36,820 bases of DNA from an uncultured Nitrospira sp. (lineage in GTDB: Bacteria; Nitrospirota; Nitrospiria; Nitrospirales; Nitrospiraceae), in contig CABVRW010000029.1 in NCBI GenBank assembly GCA_902500785.1, positions 8,061 through 44,880 on the forward strand, in the 5' to 3' direction. Positions 32,358-36,820 of this stretch are shown here, piece by piece. The notes under the pieces were generated by a model that did no database searches, was not told where the DNA came from, and saw only the letters and a program-made list of their open reading frames with translations. Every line of letters starts with the position of its first letter. The stretch's first letter is position 1. Both the position numbers and the translations under genes were made by a program.

Positions 32358-32416
32358 TATTAGGTGCACCTAATATCAATAATTACGGGGGAGTCTTACG
32401 ACCCCCCCACTCCCCC
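32358..32416. repeat. 18-bp perfect palindrome and G/C hairpin
   Basis: TATTAGGTGCACCTAATA (32358-32375) is a perfect palindrome without a loop. It is followed by a hairpin with an 8-bp stem (32387-32394/32409-32416), whose G-run can also pair with a second C-run. The site lies between the convergent secreted-protein gene and the rep remnant. It could be a bidirectional terminator, an operator or part of a rolling-circle origin. Confidence 0.6.
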
Positions 32417-32457
32417 ATGGATCACCCGCGCTTCAGCAAGCGCCGGATTCGTTTCCA

Positions 32458-33447
32458 TCAGGAGCTGACATTAACAGGCACAGCTGTAGACGCTTCGGTA
32501 CTCCATCGCATTGAGGCATCCTCAAAACCGGCCATCCACCCATAGGTGCCCGATCCACCCATCCATTCCGTAAGACGGCAGCAGACGCCGACACGACGCA
32601 AGGCCTCTTGCCGAATGAGGGAGTACATTTTCCTTTCCACGTCCTTTGCCATTCGGTCCAACACAAGTTCATGCTTTTACGTAGGCACCTTGACGCCTAA
32701 GGAACAAAAGTATCGGTGCTCTTCAAATTCACGCGGCATGTTGTCAAAATCCTTGCTGATGTATTTCGACAGGTAGCGGGCAAGTTTCACCGGCGAACTT
32801 CCGGGACGAGGCCCTCTGACGTTCACTTGTCCCTGACCGTTCTCGACAATCTCGTACCAGCATCGTCGCAAGAGCCGAACATCCTGAATCCTTTCATGGC
32901 TAAATGCGGATGCAGCGCCCCACGCGGTTTGCCGTTCCAGGACCGCTACATAAGGCATGGAACAGTCGGACCGTGAGAGTGCCCGCCATAACCGTTCCAG
33001 ATCGTGTAAGACACGCTCCCGATCCTCCACATTTGTTCGATAGGTCAAGGTCACGAGGTGGTCGGCTCCGATGGTCAGGCATTTCTTCCGAATTGTACTT
33101 TTGGCCCGGCCTCGTGCCCGAGCCTCGTTCATCTTTCTATTCCGCGATGCGCCTTTCTCTCCTCTCTTACCTTGCATCGGGTCTAACCTACCCCAGGACA
33201 TTTCAACCCACTGTTTCCCAAAATCATGAATCGTAATGGACCAGACATTGCCCTGTGGTTGTGGTGTGGTGTGTGGTCGAGTGTGATCGCTGAGAAATGT
33301 CATCCTGTCAAGTTTAGGAATGGCCGCTCGCGCGGCTCCCGTGAGCGGGTGGCTTCCGCCACCCCGCGCACCGGCATCACCGGCCGAGCGGGACAGCCTC
33401 GATTGCTGCGTTGGTTCTTTTTCGTTCCTGTCCACGTTCGACCTCAT
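32458..33447 (-). pseudogene. Rolling-circle replication initiator (HUH Rep), decayed
   Basis: The frame from the ATG at 33447 matches phage/plasmid Rep proteins: an AKSTIRKKCLTIGADHLVTLTYR block, then RLWRALSR, YVAVLERQ, a RLLRRCWYEI block, and the catalytic-type LARYLSKYISK. Two defects are visible. The metal-binding HxH segment is out of frame: ALHPHLAMKGF is encoded in another frame at 32886-32918, so an insertion and a deletion cancel. An in-frame TAA at 32677-32679 then cuts off about 72 residues that continue in the same frame (KHELVLDRMAKDVERKMYSL) to 32458. The first ~48 residues may not be translated. No element can use this Rep as it stands. Confidence 0.8.
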
Positions 33448-33686
33448 CGCAAAAAAGTGTAACCGTAACGGCCCTTTTTACCCTTTTGAATGACAACTCC
33501 ACGCAACATGGCACTATCGTCTAACCCAATGGTGGATCAGGCTCTTCTATGTACTTTGGTGGTGTGCAGAGCGGGGGAGAAATTGCTTCAGGACTGGTTT
33601 GAAAACCGCCGGTTGAGCATCGAACGCTCGCTTGAAGGCAGGTCGGGCTTGGGCGCGGGCGACATAGGCAAATATCCCTTTCTGCC
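33448..33686. other. Intergenic, likely element edge
   Basis: No gene is supported in these 239 bp. It contains one copy of AGTGTAACCGT (33456-33466) like the tandem repeat in int. A tRNA-like patch around 33590-33620 does not fold as a tRNA, and no copy of the tRNA-Thr 3' end was found. Confidence 0.4.
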
Positions 33687-34121
33687 CTACCGTTGGGACC
33701 GGGATGGGTCTGAGACATCGCGCAACACGGCCCCGGATGTCTGCGGGTCCAGTCCATCAATGACTAGGTCCCCTATGGAGACGATCCCCACCAGGCGTTT
33801 CGTTCTCGACAGAACGGGCAACCGCCGGATCTGCTTGTCGGCCATGATTTCCGCGGCCACTTCCGAGTCGTCGTCCTCAAAACAGTAGACTAGCCCTCCC
33901 GTCATTGCCTCACTCACCCGGGCTTGAACGGGATCACGACCGATTGCCATGACGCGGAGCACTAGATCCCGGTCCGTGACCATTCCAAGTAATTTTTCTC
34001 CATCGCAGACTGGAATGGCTCCCACATCAAGGTCCATCATTTTACGAGCGGCATCAGCAGCGGTGGCATTGGGCGAAATAATTTCCACGCTGGGTGTCAT
34101 GAGTTCTTTAAGTAGCGGCAT
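33687..34121 (-). CDS. CBS-domain pair protein
   Basis: A 144-aa protein made of two CBS domains (about 8-60 and 72-128) with the usual motifs AIPVCDGEKLLGMVTDRDLV and RRLPVLSRTKRLVGIVSIGDLV. Such stand-alone Bateman modules bind adenine nucleotides and regulate partner proteins; the partner is unknown here. The ATG at 34121 has AGGAGG 6 nt upstream, so the GTG at 34127 is less likely. It is not obviously related to the mobile element. Confidence 0.88.
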   Translation of the reverse strand: MPLLKELMTPSVEIISPNATAADAARKMMDLDVGAIPVCDGEKLLGMVTDRDLVLRVMAIGRDPVQARVSEAMTGGLVYCFEDDDSEVAAEIMADKQIRRLPVLSRTKRLVGIVSIGDLVIDGLDPQTSGAVLRDVSDPSRSQR

Positions 34122-34537
34122 AGGCACCCTCCTGGTCGAGTTCCTGCGGTTTGGTTAGGGTATTCACAATCTACTATCTGCCAGAGGGAAGTCCACTGGG
34201 TGAATCCCTTGAGCGGAGAGCCGTGAGAACTGAAGGACAGGTCCAGAGCCCCTTTACAAGGTTATTCTGACGACCGCCTTCTTTCATCACAGACCGACCC
34301 TTCATGTTTCTCACCTAAAGTGGCTATGCAATATCCACCACAGGTAATTAGGTAATCTCTAGGCTCGCGATTTGTGTGGAAACAATGACGAGATTTAATG
34401 TATCCACATTCGTCCGCGGAGTGATGGGCACCTAGGTTGGGGGCTCGTGTTCACAAATTAGTCCATCGATTGCAGTCTTCGAAGATCCAGACGCACTAGA
34501 ACACTCAAATGCACTGGAGCCTCTGAGAGGTCACACT
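34122..34537. other. Intergenic region before SGNH gene
   Basis: About 410 bp without a gene on either strand. A possible promoter (TTGTGT, 16 nt, TTTAAT) lies near 34371-34398 on the plus strand, together with a TGTGGA/TCCACA inverted pair around 34375-34408. Neither is strong. Confidence 0.3.
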
Positions 34538-36157
34538 TTGGCTTTTTTGAACGACCAGATGCGGAAAACCTTGCAGGTTTATGGCATGGTGGGTGCGTGT
34601 CTGCTGATGGGAGCCGGCGCCATGGTGACGGCCTATGACATCGCCTCCTTTTTAACTTACGCCGGCCCAGCAACTCCTTTCGCGGTCAGGTCTGGGGCGA
34701 CTTACCTCCTGCTGATTGGGGGAGTATTACCCATTATCGCTTCCCTCTTTGTGTTTGCCGCCTATCAAACCCAACAAGCGAACTCGGTACATAGGTCCAT
34801 CGTGGCCACCTGGTCGATGCCATTCTCCCTGTTGCTTGTTTGCGTAATCGGCTTCTTATGGCTCGTTTACTATCCTATACCTCGGCATAGCCATCACATT
34901 GATAAGTTTTCGGCCCTCGCTCTCGTGACCGGGCTCTGGGGCGCGTGGTACGTGCGTTCTCCTAAGAGCCTGCAGCGACTCCTATGCGGACGATCTTACG
35001 GTCTTCTTAAAGTCGCGTTTATCAATTTAATGATCTTCCTTTGTCTTGGCGAGACCGCAATGCGGTTGGCCGATCCTATCCTCGGCAGAAGTGGTTTGTT
35101 CGGCGGGAAGCACACGCCGGCAGATCTCCGTCCCCATGCCGAAGTCAACGGGTCGATTGAGCGTTCAAATTCGCAGGGCTTCCGGGATAAGGAACGGGTT
35201 CTTGAGAAACCGGACACCTATACTAGAGTCCTCGCAGTTGGCGATTCGTTTACATGGGGCGCGGGTGTGAGCTATGACCAAGCGTTCGTGACGTTACTTG
35301 AGCGGCAGTTACAAGCCCAGCTTCCACGCGTTGAACTGATAAACCAGGGCGTGCCAGGATGGGAACCTCCTCAAGAGCTCCACCTGCTCCAACATCATGG
35401 GATTCATTTTCAGCCAGACCTCGTGGTGCTAAATTTCTTCGTGGGAAACGATATCGTTCGTCGACGAGGAGCCGAACGGGAGCAATCGTTAGTTGTAGCA
35501 GGGCAGAGCTATTATGTGCATGAGAATGGGAACTGGGTCCACGACAACCTCGGTCCTGAGCGGTGGTTCCTCTATCACAACATAAATTATCTTTTCCGTG
35601 TCGGCATGTTATCACTACGCCCCGTCCTTCAAGCCAAATCGAGGAGACACGAATACTCCCCGCTCAATAGACCTCGACAGGAATATTTGCAGGAAATGGA
35701 CGAACGCTCTGACATATATCTGCGCGAATATCCGCCCTCCGTCAAATCGCATTGGGACCAGACCTGGTCCACCCTTCAGGAGCTGAAGGAGTTCCTCTTG
35801 GTGCAGCACGTGCGATTGTTAATCGTGCTCATTCCCGATCAAATACAGCTGGACGGCGATTTACGGGAAGAACTCCTCGAACAAGTCCAGTTTTCTCCAT
35901 CTCGCTACGACTTTGAGAAGCCTCAGACCTTATTGATCAGGTGGTGTAGAGAGAATCGTGTCTCATGTTTCGATTTGCTTCCTGCCTTCAAAAAACACCC
36001 CGAGCCATCCAGTTTGTATCTTAAAAATGACCTCCATTGGAGCGCTACCGGTCATGCGCTTGCCGCGGAAGTCGTATTTCCGGTGGTCAAAAACCAGCTC
36101 CTAGATTTGATGTCTCAAGCCTCTGAGGTCCTCCCCTTCGAGACAGTTCTGAACTGA
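34538..36157 (+). CDS. Multi-TM SGNH/GDSL hydrolase-like protein
   Basis: A 539-aa protein. The N-terminal part has five TM segments (about 14-34, 50-76, 92-112, 123-139, 155-175). A C-terminal SGNH hydrolase domain follows: block I GDSFTWG with Ser237, block II GVPGW, block III GND at 303-305, and the terminal D498-x-H500 in DLHWSATGH. Such proteins often modify surface polysaccharides by acyl removal or transfer; the substrate is unknown. A TTG start at 34538 has GAGAGG 7 nt upstream, and an ATG 7 codons later is possible. The last 11 codons and stop lie in the inverted repeat of the IS remnant, so the natural C-terminus may be lost, though the catalytic domain is complete. Confidence 0.8.
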   Translation: MAFLNDQMRKTLQVYGMVGACLLMGAGAMVTAYDIASFLTYAGPATPFAVRSGATYLLLIGGVLPIIASLFVFAAYQTQQANSVHRSIVATWSMPFSLLLVCVIGFLWLVYYPIPRHSHHIDKFSALALVTGLWGAWYVRSPKSLQRLLCGRSYGLLKVAFINLMIFLCLGETAMRLADPILGRSGLFGGKHTPADLRPHAEVNGSIERSNSQGFRDKERVLEKPDTYTRVLAVGDSFTWGAGVSYDQAFVTLLERQLQAQLPRVELINQGVPGWEPPQELHLLQHHGIHFQPDLVVLNFFVGNDIVRRRGAEREQSLVVAGQSYYVHENGNWVHDNLGPERWFLYHNINYLFRVGMLSLRPVLQAKSRRHEYSPLNRPRQEYLQEMDERSDIYLREYPPSVKSHWDQTWSTLQELKEFLLVQHVRLLIVLIPDQIQLDGDLREELLEQVQFSPSRYDFEKPQTLLIRWCRENRVSCFDLLPAFKKHPEPSSLYLKNDLHWSATGHALAAEVVFPVVKNQLLDLMSQASEVLPFETVLN

Positions 36158-36480
36158 ATCGATTTCTTCCGTGGTCTGTCTGGCCTGACGTTGGTCGACA
36201 AACTCGTGGGGCGTCACGTGCTCGAGTGAGCCGTGTGGGCGGTGGTGATTGTAATCCATCCGCCACGCTTCAAGGATGGCTTGGGCCTCGGCCAGCGAGA
36301 CGGACCGGTGCACGAGTAAGCACTCGTCACGGAGCCGCCCGCTAAACGATTCGATAAAGGCATTTTCCACTGGGTTCCCACAGCGGAGGATGTCCAGTTG
36401 GACACCTCGCCAATGGCCCAATCTTCCACGGCGCTTGTTTGGAGTTCAGTGCCGTGATCGATGGTGATCGACCGCGGTCC
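36101..36480 (-). pseudogene. IS3 transposase OrfB, C-terminal fragment, frameshifted
   Basis: Integrase-core (DDE) fragment. The second Asp is in RSITIDHGTEL and the catalytic Glu in NPVENAFIESFSGRLRDE, followed by MDYNHHRPHGSLEHVTP. A frameshift near 36415-36425 separates the two parts. The N-terminal part of OrfB with the first Asp is missing. The frame reads out through the left IR into the end of the SGNH gene. Confidence 0.85.
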
Positions 36481-36702
36481 TCGTTCACCGCGTCACACGA
36501 TCATAGAAGGTGGCGTTACTTATTCCGAGCTGCCGGCAGAGGTCCCCGATCGGGGTGCCGGAGTCAGCTTGGCGGAGGGCGTAGACGATCTGTTTCTCAG
36601 AGAATTTCGACCGCTTCATCGATCCACTCCTTTCGTCGAGGACCGCCGAAGCCGCCATCTTACTCTCGTTTTAACCTACCGTCGTTTTCGGGGGAGACGT
36701 CA
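36124..36702 (-). mobile_element. IS3-family remnant with internal deletion
   Basis: The ends match imperfectly as inverted repeats: left TGAGGTCCTCCCC (36124) and right, on minus, TGACGTCTCCCCC (36702) agree at 10 of 13 positions. Between them are the start of orfA (36619 leftward) and the C-terminal part of orfB, joined with the middle missing, so it is about 580 bp instead of over 1.2 kb. No target duplication is evident. It cannot move by itself. Confidence 0.7.
36485..36619 (-). pseudogene. IS3 transposase OrfA, N-terminal fragment
   Basis: Forty-four codons from an ATG at 36619 encode the HTH part of OrfA (MKRSKFSEKQIVYALRQADS, then GTPIGDLCRQLGISNATFY). The sequence then leaves the family pattern and stops, at the deletion junction with orfB. 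The final 118 bp of the window (36703-36820) show no gene. Confidence 0.8.
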
Positions 36703-36820
36703 TTCGTGGATCTCTTCCATCACAATGCCAGGTCTCGAGAGACATGTAGATGGTCCGGGCAAGCACATCCGGCGTGGGCGGCCATAGATCCGGAACGTGG
36801 ACGCACATCCCCGGAGCAGC

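Noticed and set aside
32348-32545. Small plus-strand frame of 65 codons after the secreted protein
   Set aside because: It runs through the palindrome and hairpin and over the rep remnant, has no SD, and shows low-complexity Pro/His content.
33590-33625. tRNA-like patch (GGTTTGAAAACC, then GGTTGAGCATCGAACG)
   Set aside because: The anticodon-like stem pairs for only a few bases, and there is no matching acceptor or D-arm. It is neither a tRNA nor a copy of tRNA-Thr.
33480-36820. Right-hand copy of the tRNA-Thr 3' end (attR)
   Set aside because: I looked for GGTTCGATTCC and CGCCAGCTCCA here and found only short chance matches such as CTCCAC. The distal attachment site is either outside the window or lost.
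1-36820. CRISPR arrays
   Set aside because: No regularly spaced direct repeats of 20-40 bases were seen. The only tandem repeat is the 12-bp pair at 29011-29034.

Overview
The window reads as a bacterial chromosome carrying one long, almost entirely minus-strand flagellar cluster (about 0.5-28.6 kb), followed by a tRNA gene with a decayed integrative element (about 28.9-33.5 kb) and a mixed right end with an IS remnant. High GC, the gene order flgB-flgC-fliE-F-G-H-I-J / fliK-flgD-flgE / fliL-M-N-O-P-Q-R-flhB-flhA-flhF-flhG-fliA, and NtrC-type flagellar regulators with sigma-54-like promoters suggest a polarly flagellated Gram-negative. A Nitrospira-like (Nitrospirota) host is my best guess from protein character, but it is not proven by the sequence alone.

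The flagellar region looks like five transcription units, all on the minus strand. (1) A FleQ/FlrA-like sigma-54 activator (27148-28563). (2) A periplasmic TPR protein, a PAS histidine kinase (FlrB/FleS-like) and an NtrC-type regulator (FlrC/FleR-like), with a near-consensus -24/-12 promoter directly before the first gene. (3) flgB-flgC-fliE-fliF-fliG-(REC-fliH)-fliI-fliJ-motE, again behind a -24/-12 motif. (4) fliK-flgD-flgE, ending in a strong hairpin. (5) fliL to fliA, behind another -24/-12 motif. This fits a cascade in which the FleQ-like protein turns on the TPR-kinase-FlrC unit, these turn on basal body and export genes, and FliA (sigma-28) is made last. Gene calls are strong. Promoter calls rest on motif and spacing only.

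The most striking gene is 17020-18069, in the fliH position. It encodes an intact response-regulator receiver domain fused to a FliH-type export-ATPase regulator. The receiver resembles that of the FleQ-like activator in the same cluster. It suggests phosphorylation control of the flagellar export ATPase itself.

The accessory region starts at tRNA-Thr(TGU). A tyrosine integrase ends antisense inside the tRNA, with a small HTH (Xis-like) gene and a small ribbon-helix-helix-like gene behind it. Next come a divergent promoter region with long inverted repeats, a small HEPN-motif protein, a secreted protein of unknown function, and a HUH replication-initiator gene. That last gene is broken by an in-frame stop and by a pair of compensating frameshifts over its metal-binding motif. 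GC falls sharply in part of this region. To its right are a CBS-domain protein, a multi-TM SGNH hydrolase whose last codons come from an IS end, and an internally deleted IS3-family element. No distal att copy of the tRNA end was found in the window.
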